A stretch of 64,000 nt of DNA, taken from Azospirillum oleiclasticum. GTDB lineage: Bacteria > Pseudomonadota > Alphaproteobacteria > Azospirillales > Azospirillaceae. Within the stretch, counting starts at the first letter, position 1, and each line of letters starts with the position of its first letter. Below the pieces are notes generated by a model, which was not told the origin of the DNA, ran no database searches, and worked only from the letters and a program-made list of their open reading frames with translations. Shown here one piece after another: positions 28,930 through 38,510 of the stretch. Both the position numbers and the translations under genes were made by a program. The stretch is from NCBI RefSeq assembly GCF_013423485.1, contig NZ_JABFFR010000009.1:248001-312000 (forward strand), in the 5' to 3' direction.

Positions 28930-30144
28930 ATGTGCGCGCCGATGCTGGCCGAAGATCTTGCCCCCGCCGAGGCGCCGCCACGGCCCCGTTCCGACGACGC
29001 TTGCGAACTCACCATCCTCATGCCCTGCCTGAACGAGGCGGAGACGCTGGCCGTCTGCATCGACAAGGCGATGGGCTTCCTGGCGCGCAGCGGCACCGTG
29101 GGCGAGGTGCTGATCGCCGACAACGGCAGCACCGACGGCTCGCCGGAGATCGCGCGGGCGCTCGGCGCGCGCGTGGTGGCGGTACCCGAGAAGGGCTATG
29201 GCGCGGCGCTGTCCGGCGGCATCGCGGCGGCGCGCGGGCGCTACGTGGTGATGGGCGACGCCGACGACAGCTACGACTTCGCCAATCTCGACGCCTTCCT
29301 GGCGGAGCTGCGGGCGGGGCGGCAGCTCGTCATGGGCAACCGCTTCCGCGGCGGCATCGCGCCGGGCGCCATGCCGCCGCTGCACCGCTGGCTCGGCAAC
29401 CCGGTGCTCAGCTTCATCGGCCGGCTGCTGTTCCGCAGCCCCTGCGGCGACTTCCATTGTGGGCTGCGCGGCTTCGACCGGCAGGCGATGCTGGACCTGA
29501 AGCTGCACACCACCGGCATGGAATTCGCCAGCGAGATGGTGGTGAAGGCCACGCTGCACCGCCTGTCCATCGCCGAGGTGCCGACCACCCTGTCGCCCGA
29601 CGGGCGCAGCCGCCCGCCGCACCTGCGGAGCTGGCGCGACGGCTGGCGCCACCTGCGCTTCCTGCTGATGTTCAGCCCGCGCTGGCTGTTCCTCTACCCC
29701 GGACTGGCGCTGCTGCTGCTGGGCACGGCCGGACTGCTGGCGCTGCTCGCCGGGCCGCTGCGCATCGGCGGCACCACCTTCGACGTGCACAGCATGCTGG
29801 TCTCGTCGCTCGCCATCCTGGTCGGCGCGCAGGCGGTGACCTTCTGCGTGCTGGCGCGGGAATACGCGGTCGCCAACGGCCTGCTGCCCGCCGACGAGGG
29901 CGGCACGCTGGGCATCGAGCGGCTGTCGCTGGAGGGCTGGCTGATCGCCGGCGGCGTGCTGGCGGCGGCCGGGCTGGCCGCCATCGCCACCGCGGTGACG
30001 GTGTGGGCCGGGCGCGATTTCGGCCCGCTGGAGGGCTCGGCCGTGCTGCGGCTGGTGATCCCCGGCGTGACCGCGGCGGCGCTGGGGGTGCAGCTCGTCT
30101 TCTCCGGCTTCTTCCGCAGCATCGTGAAGCTGCGGGCGCGCTGA
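28930..30144 (+). CDS. Family 2 glycosyltransferase with C-terminal membrane segments
   Basis: This 404-aa protein is a dolichyl-phosphate mannosyltransferase-like enzyme. The GT-A domain shows LTILMPCLNEAETL, the nucleotide-binding LIADNGSTDGS and the metal motif VMGDADDSYDF. GNRFRGGIAPGAMPPLHRWL and CGDFHCGLRGFDR are typical of the group that makes polyprenyl-phosphate sugars. About four hydrophobic helices follow from residue 250. The next gene, 3 bases on, is a GT-C-like membrane protein, so the two may form a lipid-linked sugar donor and transferase pair. Confidence 0.88.
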   Translation: MCAPMLAEDLAPAEAPPRPRSDDACELTILMPCLNEAETLAVCIDKAMGFLARSGTVGEVLIADNGSTDGSPEIARALGARVVAVPEKGYGAALSGGIAAARGRYVVMGDADDSYDFANLDAFLAELRAGRQLVMGNRFRGGIAPGAMPPLHRWLGNPVLSFIGRLLFRSPCGDFHCGLRGFDRQAMLDLKLHTTGMEFASEMVVKATLHRLSIAEVPTTLSPDGRSRPPHLRSWRDGWRHLRFLLMFSPRWLFLYPGLALLLLGTAGLLALLAGPLRIGGTTFDVHSMLVSSLAILVGAQAVTFCVLAREYAVANGLLPADEGGTLGIERLSLEGWLIAGGVLAAAGLAAIATAVTVWAGRDFGPLEGSAVLRLVIPGVTAAALGVQLVFSGFFRSIVKLRAR

Positions 30145-30147
30145 GCC

Positions 30148-31887
30148 ATGGTGAGGGGTTGGATTGCCGCCTGCGCCGCGGTGGCCGTGGTCTGGCTGCT
30201 GCTGATGGCGTCGCTGCCGATCCTGGCGATGCCGCGCGCGGCGCTGGACGACGCATTGTTCGTGCGGCAGGCCGCCTATCTGCTGAGCGGCCAGTGGCTC
30301 GGCCCCTACGACCACTCCACCCTCGCCAAGGGGCCCTTCTACCCCATGGTGATCGCCGCGAGCTGGGCGGCCGGGCTGCCGCTGATGGTGGTGCAGGCGC
30401 TCGCCTACGCCGCCGCCTGCTGGGCGCTGGTGCGGGGTTTGCGCCCGTGGCTCGGCCGGGAGGGGGTGGCGGCCGGCATCTTCCTGCTGCTTCTGCTGAA
30501 TCCGATGGTCTATGCCACGGCGAATCTGCGGGTGATGCGGGAGGGGATCTATGTGCCGCTGACCCTGCTGGTGGTCGCCGGCCTCGTCTGGTGGGTGCGG
30601 CTGGCGGACGCCCGACTGCGGGCGCGGCTGGCGCTCGCGGCCGGGCTCGGCGCCACCCTCGCCGCCTTCTGGCTGACGCGGGAGGAGGGGGTGTGGATTC
30701 TGCCCTCCCTGCTGCTGGCCGCCGGTCTGTGGGCGGTGGTGCTGGGCCGCGCGGGCGGCCTGCGCGCGCTGCGGACGGAGGCGGCGCTGGCCGTGGTCGC
30801 CGCGGCGGTGGCGGTGGCCGGCGTCGGAACCGTGGCGCTCGCCAACCGCGCCGTCTACGGCGTCGCCGACATCGTGGAGTTCAAGCAGGACGCCTTCACC
30901 GGCGCCTATGGCGCCCTCTCCCGCGTCCGCCACGCGGCCGAGACGCCCTATGTACCGGTGCCCCGCACGGTGCTGGAGCAGGTCTTCGCGGTCAGCCCGG
31001 CGGCGGCCGAACTGCGCGACGGGCTCGGCGCGCCGGCCGACAAGTTCGTCCGGGCGGGATGCGCCGTCTACGCGGTGGAGCCCTGCGACGGGGAGATCCG
31101 CGCGGCCTGGTTCATGTGGGCGCTGCGGCAGGCGGCGGCCGACGCCGGGCACCACACCGAAGCCCGCGACGCCAGCGCCTTCTACGGTCGCCTTGCCGAC
31201 GAGGTGGACGCCGCCTGCGCCGACGGGCGGCTCGACTGCGGCCCGCCGCGGCGCGGCATGTCGCCGCCCTTCCGCTGGGACACGGCATGGCCGACCGTCC
31301 GCGCCACGGCGCGCGCCCTCCTGTTCATCGCCACGCTGGAGGGCGGCGGGGCGCCGCGTGACGCCCATTCCTGCCGCATCGACGATTGCCGGGAGCCCTG
31401 GACCCTGCCGGTCATCCTGGATCTGACCGGCGCCGACCTGTTCGTGCTCGCCGCCGGCACCCCGGACCCGATCGCCCACAACCGCCTGGCCGGCGGTCAG
31501 GCGCTGCCCTCGCAGCAGCGGGCGGCGCTGGCGGCGGGACTGCTCGACCGCGTGTACGGGCTGTACCGGATCGTCCTGCCCTGGGCGGTCGTGGCGGCGC
31601 TGGCCGGTCTCGGCTGGCACCTCGCACGCGCCCTGCGCGGGCGGCGGGCGCCCGATCCGCTGGCGGCGGTGGCGCTGGTGGCGCTCGCCGCGGTCGGCAC
31701 GCGGGCGGTGCTGATGGCCTATCTGGAGGTGGTGGCGATGCCCGCCATCAACCCGCTCTACCTGTCCCCCGCCTATCCCCTGCTGCTTCTGTTCTGCGCG
31801 GCGGCGATCGGTGCGGCGATCAAGTCTCCTGGCGCACAACCCATCCGCGTCGATTTTGCTGACCCCGCACGCGGCGTTTCAGCGTAG
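30148..31887 (+). CDS. Polytopic membrane protein, GT-C glycosyltransferase-like
   Basis: The 579-aa protein has about ten hydrophobic segments. The first loop contains RAALDDALFVRQAAYLLSG, an acidic pair in the place of the catalytic aspartates of GT-C enzymes, and FWLTREEGVWILP follows a later helix. A large hydrophilic region (about 255-440) with several cysteines separates the two membrane halves. Its tight coupling to the family 2 glycosyltransferase suggests it uses the polyprenyl-linked sugar. The acceptor is unknown. I do not recognise a named family. Confidence 0.7.
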   Translation: MVRGWIAACAAVAVVWLLLMASLPILAMPRAALDDALFVRQAAYLLSGQWLGPYDHSTLAKGPFYPMVIAASWAAGLPLMVVQALAYAAACWALVRGLRPWLGREGVAAGIFLLLLLNPMVYATANLRVMREGIYVPLTLLVVAGLVWWVRLADARLRARLALAAGLGATLAAFWLTREEGVWILPSLLLAAGLWAVVLGRAGGLRALRTEAALAVVAAAVAVAGVGTVALANRAVYGVADIVEFKQDAFTGAYGALSRVRHAAETPYVPVPRTVLEQVFAVSPAAAELRDGLGAPADKFVRAGCAVYAVEPCDGEIRAAWFMWALRQAAADAGHHTEARDASAFYGRLADEVDAACADGRLDCGPPRRGMSPPFRWDTAWPTVRATARALLFIATLEGGGAPRDAHSCRIDDCREPWTLPVILDLTGADLFVLAAGTPDPIAHNRLAGGQALPSQQRAALAAGLLDRVYGLYRIVLPWAVVAALAGLGWHLARALRGRRAPDPLAAVALVALAAVGTRAVLMAYLEVVAMPAINPLYLSPAYPLLLLFCAAAIGAAIKSPGAQPIRVDFADPARGVSA

Positions 31888-31923
31888 ACTGGACGCAAGC
31901 GATCGGAACCCGCGGGAGGACCC

Positions 31924-32202
31924 ATGACCGACATCCTGTCCGGATACCCGGAAACCGGCACGCAGGAGGAGCGGCTGGAGTGGCTGAAGGCCAAGGTGGT
32001 CGAGCTGCACGCCTACGCCGACGGCCGCATCGCCGCGCTCGAGTCCCGCCACGCCGAGGTGATCCGCCGCATGCAGCGCTGTGAGGACCGGCTCCGCGAG
32101 CAGGAGCGCCGGATCGACGCCATCGAGGCGACGCTGGACGCCGTGCGGCGCGGCGACGTCCAGCCGGACGAGATCGAGCCCCTGATCCCGACACGGCATT
32201 GA
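31924..32202 (+). CDS. Coiled-coil hypothetical protein, 92 aa
   Basis: Most of this small protein (about residues 14-80) is predicted helix with heptad-like spacing and many Glu, Arg and Leu residues (ESRHAEVIRRMQRCEDRLRE). It has a good ribosome binding site (GGGAGGA, 31914-31920). Its stop overlaps the TTG start of anmK, so the two are coupled. The function is unknown. Confidence 0.65.
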   Translation: MTDILSGYPETGTQEERLEWLKAKVVELHAYADGRIAALESRHAEVIRRMQRCEDRLREQERRIDAIEATLDAVRRGDVQPDEIEPLIPTRH

Positions 32203-33290
32203 GCAGCGGCTTGTCCCCCCACCCCCTGCGGACCGTCATCGGTCTGATGAGCGGCACGTCGATGGATGGCATCGACGCCGCACTCCTGCGCACCGACGGC
32301 ATCGACACGGCCGAGCCCGGTGCCTTCATCACCATCCCCTACAGCGACGGTTTCCGGGCCGAGCTGCGCTCCTGCCTGGGCGGCCAGGGGCCGATTCCCG
32401 ACGTGGAGCGCGCCCTGACCGAGGCGCACGCCCGCGCCGTCAAGGCTCTGTTGGCCGACGCCGGGCTGCGCGCCGCCGACGTGGACCTGATCGGCTTCCA
32501 CGGCCACACCATCCTGCACGCCCCGGAGCAGCGCCGCACCTGGCAGATCGGCGACGGCGCCCTGCTGGCCCGGCTGACCGGCATTCCCGTGGTGGCCGAC
32601 TTCCGCACCGCCGACGTGGCGTCCGGCGGCCAGGGCGCGCCGCTGGCACCGCTCTACCACCGCGGGCTGGCGGCCGGGCTGGCGAAGCCGCTGGCCGTGC
32701 TCAACATCGGCGGCGTCGCCAACGTCACCTGGATCGGTGCGGATGGCGAGCTGATCGCCTGCGACACCGGGCCGGGGAACGCGCTGGTGGACGACTGGAT
32801 GCTGGCCCGCACCGGGAGGCGCTACGACGACCGCGGTGCCTTCGCCCGCACCGGCTCGATCGATGCGGTGGCGCTGACCGCGCTGCTCGACCACCCCTAT
32901 TTCGAGCGGCCGGCACCGAAGTCGCTGGACCGCGACGCCTTCGACCCCGCCCCCGTGGCCGGGCTGTCGGCGGAGGACGGGGCGGCGACGCTGACCGCCT
33001 TCACCGCCTTCTCGGTCGAGCGGGTCCTGGAGCATCTGCCGGCCCCCCCCGTCCGCTGGCTGGTCACCGGCGGCGGACGCCACAACGCGACGCTGATGGA
33101 GATGCTGGCCGACCGGCTGCGGGTGCCGGTGGAGCCGGTGGAGGCGGTCGGCTGGAACGGCGACGCGCTGGAGGCCCAGGCCTTCGCCTACCTCGCGGTG
33201 CGCAGCCGCCTGGACCTGCCGCTCAGCGAGCCCGGCACCACCGGTGCGCCGCGGCCGGTCACCGGCGGGCGCTTCAACCCGGTGGCGTAG
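32199..33290 (+). CDS. anmK: Anhydro-N-acetylmuramic acid kinase
   Basis: AnmK (363 aa) opens and phosphorylates 1,6-anhydroMurNAc from peptidoglycan recycling to give MurNAc-6-phosphate. The signatures IGLMSGTSMDGIDAAL, GFHGHTILHAPE, DFRTADVASGGQGAPL and NIGGVANVTW are present, with CDTGPGNALVDDW later. The start is TTG 32199, overlapping the preceding stop, giving MSSGLSPHPLRTVIG. Convergent with the serine hydrolase gene. Confidence 0.96.
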   Translation: MSSGLSPHPLRTVIGLMSGTSMDGIDAALLRTDGIDTAEPGAFITIPYSDGFRAELRSCLGGQGPIPDVERALTEAHARAVKALLADAGLRAADVDLIGFHGHTILHAPEQRRTWQIGDGALLARLTGIPVVADFRTADVASGGQGAPLAPLYHRGLAAGLAKPLAVLNIGGVANVTWIGADGELIACDTGPGNALVDDWMLARTGRRYDDRGAFARTGSIDAVALTALLDHPYFERPAPKSLDRDAFDPAPVAGLSAEDGAATLTAFTAFSVERVLEHLPAPPVRWLVTGGGRHNATLMEMLADRLRVPVEPVEAVGWNGDALEAQAFAYLAVRSRLDLPLSEPGTTGAPRPVTGGRFNPVA

Positions 33291-33305
33291 AGGGTGGGTG
33301 GCGGC

Positions 33306-34370
33306 TCAGCCCGCCGCCTCTACAACCAGCCCGAGCAGATCGACGGCGTCCGCACCACGCACCCGCCGCGGTCGCTTTGTGGCATCGGAGCAGAGCTGCG
33401 CCACCGCGAGCCGGAGCCGCGGGACCACGCCGATCGCCTGCCCATCGCTGCCCAGCGCCAAGCTGGCGCCGGGGCCGAAGCGGCCGGCCGGTGGCAGCGT
33501 CCACCAGAGATAGCCGTAGCCCAGGCTGCCCGCGTCGGTGGCCGACCACGCGGTGACGGACTCCGCGATCCAGGCTGCCGGCACCACCGTCCGCCCGTTC
33601 CAGTTCCCACGGTTGAGAACCAGATGGCCGACGCGGGCGAGGTCACGCGCGGTCAACGCCATGACGTAGGCCGGATGGTCGGAGGCCGGATCGAAGACCC
33701 GCCGCCCATCGGCCGCCATGTAGTCCTGCATGCCGATCGGCCGGGCGATGCGGCTCTCGAAACCGCGGAAGATGTCCTCCCCGGTGAGCCGCTCGTAGAT
33801 GGTGCCCAGCGCGTTGAAGTCCCAGTTGTTGTAGTACCACCGCTCGTCCGGCCCGGCGCTGCCGCGCGGCGGGCGCTTGGCCTTCATCGCGTCGTTCTCG
33901 TAGGCGGTGGGGTGGTAGACGCCGGAACGGGCCTTGAGCAGATGGCGGATGGTGGCGCGCTTCTCCGCCGCGGTCAGCCGCGGCTCGCGGTCGTCGATGC
34001 CCAGACGGTCCAGGCTGCGGTCGAGGTCGATCCTCCCCTCCGCCACAGCGATGCCGTACAGCAGTCCGAGCAGGCTCTTGCGCACCGACCGCACATTCAC
34101 CTTGCGGTCCTGCGGCCCCCAGGAGGCGACGAGGCGGCCGTCCTGCACCACCGTCAGCGAGGTCACCCCCAGCGCCCGGACCCGCCCATCCAGCTGTTCC
34201 AGCGCTGGCCGGGACCAGCCGAGCGCCAGCGCGTCCGCCGTTTCCCAGCGAGCGTCCGGCCAACCGGCGACCGCCGCCGCGTCGAACGCCCACCCCGCCC
34301 CGGCCGCGACAGCGACGCCGGCCCCACTGGCCAGCAGACCGCGCCGGCCGATCACTCCGCAACCAATCAC
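33306..34370 (-). CDS. Serine hydrolase of the beta-lactamase/PBP4* class
   Basis: This 354-aa exported protein has a twin-arginine-like start (GRRGLLASGAGVAVAAGAGW). The catalytic SxxK motif is SVRKSLLG (Ser and Lys in the first helix), and the second motif is YYNNWDFNALG with the Y-x-N pattern. The third box, usually KTG or HTG, lies near LALGSDGQAIGV. It starts at GTG 34370, overlapping the stop of the upstream alpha/beta hydrolase. It is a penicillin-binding-protein-like esterase or peptidase, and the substrate is unknown. Confidence 0.88.
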   Translation of the reverse strand: MIGCGVIGRRGLLASGAGVAVAAGAGWAFDAAAVAGWPDARWETADALALGWSRPALEQLDGRVRALGVTSLTVVQDGRLVASWGPQDRKVNVRSVRKSLLGLLYGIAVAEGRIDLDRSLDRLGIDDREPRLTAAEKRATIRHLLKARSGVYHPTAYENDAMKAKRPPRGSAGPDERWYYNNWDFNALGTIYERLTGEDIFRGFESRIARPIGMQDYMAADGRRVFDPASDHPAYVMALTARDLARVGHLVLNRGNWNGRTVVPAAWIAESVTAWSATDAGSLGYGYLWWTLPPAGRFGPGASLALGSDGQAIGVVPRLRLAVAQLCSDATKRPRRVRGADAVDLLGLVVEAAG

Positions 34371-35029
34371 TCGGCGACGGCCGCCACCGGGTTGTTCAGC
34401 GCGCGGTCGAGGTAATCGTCCACCTCCCGCGCCAGTTCGTCGGTGCGGTTCAGGAAGAAGTGGTTGGCGCCGGGCACGACGCGGTGGTCGATGCGGATGT
34501 CCTTCTGGTGCGACAGCTTGGTGACCAGCTTGGTCACCGCGGTCTGCGGCACGATCTCGTCCTTGTCGCCATGGATGATCAGACCGGACGACGGACACGG
34601 CGCCAGGAAGGAGAAGTCGAAATGGTTGGCCGGCGGCGACACCGTGATGAAGCCGTCGATCTCCGGCCGGCGCATCAGGAGCTGCATGCCGATCCACGAC
34701 CCGAAGGACACGCCGGCGATCCAGCACAGCGCGGCGTTGGGGTTGTAGGTCTGCAGCCAGTCGAGCGCCGCCGCCGCGTCGGCCAGCTCGCCCTCCCCCT
34801 TGTCGTAGGTGCCCTGGCTGCGGCCGACCCCGCGGAAGTTGAAGCGCAGCACCGAATGGCCGCGCTTCACGAAGGACTGGAAGACGGTGAACAGCACCTT
34901 GTTGTTCATCGACCCGCCATGCTGCGGGTGCGGGTGCAACAGCAACGCCACCGGGGCGTTGGGTGTCTTGCCGTGGGTGTAGCGGCCTTCCAGGCGTCCC
35001 GCGGGACCGTTGATCATCACTTCGGGCAT
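34367..35029 (-). CDS. Alpha/beta hydrolase (dienelactone-hydrolase/CocE-like small type)
   Basis: This 220-aa cytosolic hydrolase has the oxyanion region [15 protein letters not shown] and the nucleophile elbow [11 protein letters not shown]. The acid is in [12 protein letters not shown] and the histidine in [33 protein letters not shown] is typical of the family of small conserved hydrolases. It overlaps the next gene by 4 bases, so the two are in one operon. Confidence 0.9.
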   Translation of the reverse strand: MPEVMINGPAGRLEGRYTHGKTPNAPVALLLHPHPQHGGSMNNKVLFTVFQSFVKRGHSVLRFNFRGVGRSQGTYDKGEGELADAAAALDWLQTYNPNAALCWIAGVSFGSWIGMQLLMRRPEIDGFITVSPPANHFDFSFLAPCPSSGLIIHGDKDEIVPQTAVTKLVTKLSHQKDIRIDHRVVPGANHFFLNRTDELAREVDDYLDRALNNPVAAVAE

Positions 35030-35150
35030 GCGTGCTGCGATCCTGGCGGGTGCGTCGGATGGGAAACGCCGCGGGCGGGACAGTGATCCCGCCGGACGGC
35101 ACTGGTGCGCGAACGGACAGCGAAGGTCAAGCTTTTCGCCAACACAATTC

Positions 35151-35179
35151 TTGACCGTTTTGGTTGGTCATCATATATG
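35151..35179 (+). promoter_or_regulatory. Sigma70-type promoter of cysE
   Basis: TTGACC (35151-35156) is spaced exactly 17 bases from TATATG (35174-35179), about 110 bp before the cysE start. No other gene lies between. It probably drives the cysE-iscR-desulfurase-hscB-fdx group. Confidence 0.65.
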
Positions 35180-35291
35180 CGTCTTAGGCGTTCCGGGCCA
35201 CCCCGTGCAACCGGACAGGCCGGGCCATGCCGCGGTTGCCGGAGAGGACCGGTCCGAAACGAGCGCGGATCATACCACGGCGGGTGACGGC

Positions 35292-36056
35292 GTGTTCAAG
35301 CATCTTCGCGAAGAGATCGACGGGATCATGGCACGCGACCCGGCCGCAAGGTCGCGGATCGAGGTGGCTCTGTGCTATCCGGGCCTGCACGCCCTGGTCA
35401 TCCACCGTGTCGCCCACTGGTGCTGGGAACAGGGCTGGCGTCTGACCGGCCGCTTCCTGTCCCACATCGGCCGGGTCGCCACCGGCATCGAGATCCACCC
35501 CGGTGCCACCATCGGCCGCCGCTTCTTCATCGACCACGGCATGGGCGTGGTGATCGGCGAGACGGCGGTCATCGGCGACGACGTGATGCTCTATCATGGC
35601 GTTACGCTGGGCGGCACCTCGCTGAACCCCGGCAAGCGCCACCCGACGCTGGAGGACGGCGTGATCGTCGGCGCCGGAGCCAAGGTGCTGGGCAACATCA
35701 CCATGGGTGCGGGGTCGCGGGTCGGCTCCAACGCGGTGGTGGTGACCGACGTGGCGCCCGGTGCCACGGTCGTCGGCATCCCCGCCAGGGTGGTGGTCCC
35801 GCGCGACAAGGTGGACCCGTCGAAGTTCCTGCCCTACGGCACGCCCTGCGGCGACATCCCCGACCCCGTGGCGCGCGCCCTGAACGGCCTGCTCGATCAG
35901 GTGCAGGGCCTGCGCCGCCGGGTGGAGGAGCTGGAGGCGGAGCGGGGCGGGCTGGACGGCCCCGCTCCCCGGCGCCCGGAACCGGCGCTGGCCCCGGCGC
36001 TGGCAGACGCGGCCGGGCGCGACCGCGTCTCCGACGCCGCGCCGACGCCCTGCTGA
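35292..36056 (+). CDS. cysE: Serine O-acetyltransferase
   Basis: CysE (254 aa) makes O-acetylserine, the precursor for cysteine. The start is GTG 35292 ([18 protein letters not shown]). The signature [11 protein letters not shown] is followed by left-handed beta-helix turns [21 protein letters not shown] and [19 protein letters not shown], with the catalytic His-Asp in IDHG. The C-terminal ~35 residues are Pro/Ala-rich. It lies upstream of iscR and a cysteine desulfurase, so cysteine supply and sulfur mobilisation are grouped together. Confidence 0.95.
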   Translation: MFKHLREEIDGIMARDPAARSRIEVALCYPGLHALVIHRVAHWCWEQGWRLTGRFLSHIGRVATGIEIHPGATIGRRFFIDHGMGVVIGETAVIGDDVMLYHGVTLGGTSLNPGKRHPTLEDGVIVGAGAKVLGNITMGAGSRVGSNAVVVTDVAPGATVVGIPARVVVPRDKVDPSKFLPYGTPCGDIPDPVARALNGLLDQVQGLRRRVEELEAERGGLDGPAPRRPEPALAPALADAAGRDRVSDAAPTPC

Positions 36057-36091
36057 CAGCGCCCACTATCCTTGAAACAGGGAGACGAGAG

Positions 36092-36568
36092 ATGAGGCTC
36101 AGCACCAAGGGACGCTACGCCGTCATGGCCATGGTGGATCTCGCGGCCACCAGCAACGGCAGCCCGGTGGCGCTCGCGGACATCGCCGAGCGGCAGGAGA
36201 TCTCGCTCTCCTATCTGGAGCAGCTCTTCGCCAAGCTGCGCAAGGGCGGGCTGGTGCGCAGCGTGCGCGGCCCCGGCGGCGGCTATCTGCTGGCCCACCC
36301 GGCCGACGCCACCCGCGTCGCCGACATCATCCTGGCGGTGGACGAGCCGATCCGCACCACCCGCTGCGCCAACGGCACGCCGCAGGGCTGCCGCACCAAC
36401 CGCTCGCGCTGCCTGACCCACGATCTGTGGGAGGAGCTGGGCAACCAGATCCACATGTATCTCAGTTCGGTCACCGTGGCCGACGTGGTGCAGCGCCGGG
36501 TCATCGGCACCAGCGGGCTGGTGCCCGTGCCGCGGCTGGTCGACGGGGCCGCGGTCGCCGCCGAGTAG
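36092..36568 (+). CDS. iscR: Rrf2-family regulator IscR
   Basis: IscR (158 aa) is a [2Fe-2S]-sensing transcription factor. The winged helix carries MRLSTKGRYAVMAMVDLA, SLSYLEQLFAKLRKGGLV and GPGGGYLLAHP. The cluster ligands are Cys92, Cys100, Cys107 and His110 in RCANGTPQGC and RCLTHDLW. The spacing between cysteines (8 and 7) is wider than the E. coli pattern (6 and 6). It probably autoregulates the cluster and controls the downstream desulfurase. An AGGGAGACGAGAG ribosome binding site precedes the ATG. Confidence 0.93.
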   Translation: MRLSTKGRYAVMAMVDLAATSNGSPVALADIAERQEISLSYLEQLFAKLRKGGLVRSVRGPGGGYLLAHPADATRVADIILAVDEPIRTTRCANGTPQGCRTNRSRCLTHDLWEELGNQIHMYLSSVTVADVVQRRVIGTSGLVPVPRLVDGAAVAAE

Positions 36569-36599
36569 CGGGCGGGCCCCCGGCACGGGTGTTCGGGCC

Positions 36600-37712
36600 G
36601 TGACCCGCGTCTATCTCGACCACAGCGCCTCCTCCCCCCTGCACCCGGCCGCGCGGGCGGCGGTGCTGGCGGCGCTCGACGTGACGGGCAACCCCTCCTC
36701 CGTCCACGCGGCCGGCCGCGCCGTGCGGCGCGTGGTGGAGGATGCGCGGGCCGCCGTCGCCCGGCTTGCCGGCGTCGCCCCCGCCCGCGTCGTTTTCACC
36801 GCCGGCGGGACCGAGGCGAACAATCTGGCGCTGCGCGGCTTCCCCGGCCGCCGGCTGCTGGTCTCGGCGGTGGAGCATGACAGCGTGCTGGCCGCCGCCC
36901 CCGATGCTCCCCGCATCCCGGTGGACGCCGAGGGGCGTTGCGACCTCGCCGCGTTGGAGCGGCTGCTCGCCGCGTCGGATGGGCCGGCGCTCGTCTCCCT
37001 GATGCTGGTCAACAACGAGACGGGGGTGATCCAGCCGGTGCGCGAGGCGGCGCGGCTGGCGCACGCCCATGGCGCGCTGCTGCATGTGGACGCGGTGCAG
37101 GCCGCCGGCCGGCGGACGCTCTCCCTCCCCGACCTCGGCGCCGACCTGATGACGCTGTCCGCCCACAAGATCGGCGGCCCGGCCGGCTGCGGTGCGCTGG
37201 TGCTGGCCGACGGGGTGGAGCCCGAGGCGCTGATCCGCGGCGGCGGCCAGGAGCGCGGGCGGCGCGCCGGCACCGAGAATCTGGCCGGCATCGCCGGTTT
37301 CGGCGCCGCCGCGGCGGTGGCCGCGGAGGAGGCCGCGCGCGGCACCCCGCTCGCCGCCCTGTCCGCCGGGCTGGAGACCCGCGTCACCGCCGCCGCGCCG
37401 CGGGCCGTCATCGCCGGTGCCGGGGCGGAGCGCGTGGGCGGGATCACCTGCATCGTCCTGCCCGGCGTGCCCGGCGAGACGCAGGTGATGGCCCTCGACC
37501 TCGCGGGCTTCGCCGTCAGCGCCGGCGCCGCCTGCTCCAGCGGCAAGGTGAAGCCGTCGCATGTGCTCACCGCCATGGGCTGCGGGCCGGAGGCGGCCGG
37601 CTGCGCCATCCGTGTCAGCCTGGGCTGGACCACCACCGCCGACGACGTGGCCCGCTTCGCCGACGCCTGGACCGCCATGGCGCGCCGGCTGGCCGGGCCC
37701 CGCGCGGCATGA
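36600..37712 (+). CDS. Cysteine desulfurase (IscS/NifS-like)
   Basis: This 370-aa PLP enzyme removes sulfur from cysteine as a persulfide. The N-terminal VYLDHSASSPLHPAARAA and NPSSVHAAGRAVRR are signatures. The PLP lysine is in TLSAHKIGGPAG (Lys190) and the mobile catalytic cysteine in SAGAACSSGKVKPS (Cys312). The short C-terminus is of the NifS/class I type without the long IscS tail that binds IscU. It starts at GTG 36600, right after iscR. It probably supplies sulfur for cluster assembly and for MnmA thiolation downstream. Confidence 0.93.
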   Translation: MTRVYLDHSASSPLHPAARAAVLAALDVTGNPSSVHAAGRAVRRVVEDARAAVARLAGVAPARVVFTAGGTEANNLALRGFPGRRLLVSAVEHDSVLAAAPDAPRIPVDAEGRCDLAALERLLAASDGPALVSLMLVNNETGVIQPVREAARLAHAHGALLHVDAVQAAGRRTLSLPDLGADLMTLSAHKIGGPAGCGALVLADGVEPEALIRGGGQERGRRAGTENLAGIAGFGAAAAVAAEEAARGTPLAALSAGLETRVTAAAPRAVIAGAGAERVGGITCIVLPGVPGETQVMALDLAGFAVSAGAACSSGKVKPSHVLTAMGCGPEAAGCAIRVSLGWTTTADDVARFADAWTAMARRLAGPRAA

Positions 37713-37819
37713 CCGGCCCGACATGAACCGCCCGACATGAACCACCGGGCCCCACTCTCCGCGGTTGCGCGGCGGCGCGGTTGCCGGTATGACGCGCGTC
37801 GACTCCTGGGAAGACCCGC

Positions 37820-38458
37820 ATGACCCGATCGGACAGCGGCGGTGACCACCGCGGTCCCCGCATCAGTGGCATCATCGAGGGCGACCTGCAGCCCTGCTGG
37901 CTGTGCGGCCGCTCGGTGGCGGCGCGCGCCCTGTTCTGCCATGCCTGTGGCGCGGTGCAGCCGCCCCGCGCCCTCGACCATTTCGCGCGGCTGGGCATGG
38001 AGCGGCGCTTCGACATCGACCTGGAGACCCTGGCGAAGCAGCGCACCGGCCTGTCCCGCGCCTTGGAGCCGGGGCGTTTCACCGCCCGCGGCGCCCGCCA
38101 GCAGGCGCTGGCTCGCCAGCAGGCGGACGCGCTGGACGCCGCCTATGCCGTGCTGCACGACCCGGTCAGCCGCGCCCGTTACCTTCTGGAGCTGGACGGC
38201 GGCACCCCCGCCACCCTCGACGCCGCCGATCCGGAAACCACCGCGCTGCGGGCCGAGCTGGCCGCCGCCACCGACGCGCTGGCCATCGACCGGCTGGGAG
38301 CGGAGGTGACGCGGCGGATCGCCGCCGGCATCCGTGATCTCGCCACCGCCTTCCGCGGCGGCGCCACCGAACTGGCCGCCTCCACCCTGTCGCGGGTGGA
38401 GGCGCTGGAATCCATCGCCGCCGAGGCGCGCGCCAAACGCGCGGGCTTGACGCCCTGA
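37820..38458 (+). CDS. hscB: HscB-like Fe-S co-chaperone with degenerate HPD motif
   Basis: This 212-aa protein has an N-terminal zinc-binding module (Cys26, Cys29, Cys40, Cys43: CWLCG and CHACG), like eukaryotic HSCB. A J-like domain ([20 protein letters not shown]) and a C-terminal helical HscB bundle (about residues 125-205) follow. The invariant HPD tripeptide is replaced by Glu83-Pro84-Gly85 (RALEPGRF). The HPD motif is needed to stimulate Hsp70 ATPase, so this protein may not act with HscA, and hscA and iscU are absent from the window. Rest-of-domain conservation ([18 protein letters not shown]) is good. Confidence 0.85.
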   Translation: MTRSDSGGDHRGPRISGIIEGDLQPCWLCGRSVAARALFCHACGAVQPPRALDHFARLGMERRFDIDLETLAKQRTGLSRALEPGRFTARGARQQALARQQADALDAAYAVLHDPVSRARYLLELDGGTPATLDAADPETTALRAELAAATDALAIDRLGAEVTRRIAAGIRDLATAFRGGATELAASTLSRVEALESIAAEARAKRAGLTP

Positions 38459-38510
38459 CGCCGCCCATGCATCTGACCTGATCGAACGAGCAACCGCGAG
38501 AACCACTCCC

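Noticed and set aside
28192..31839. A 1215-aa minus-strand open frame
   Set aside because: It is the complement of the glycosyltransferase and membrane-protein genes and has His/Gln/Arg-rich composition with no domain.
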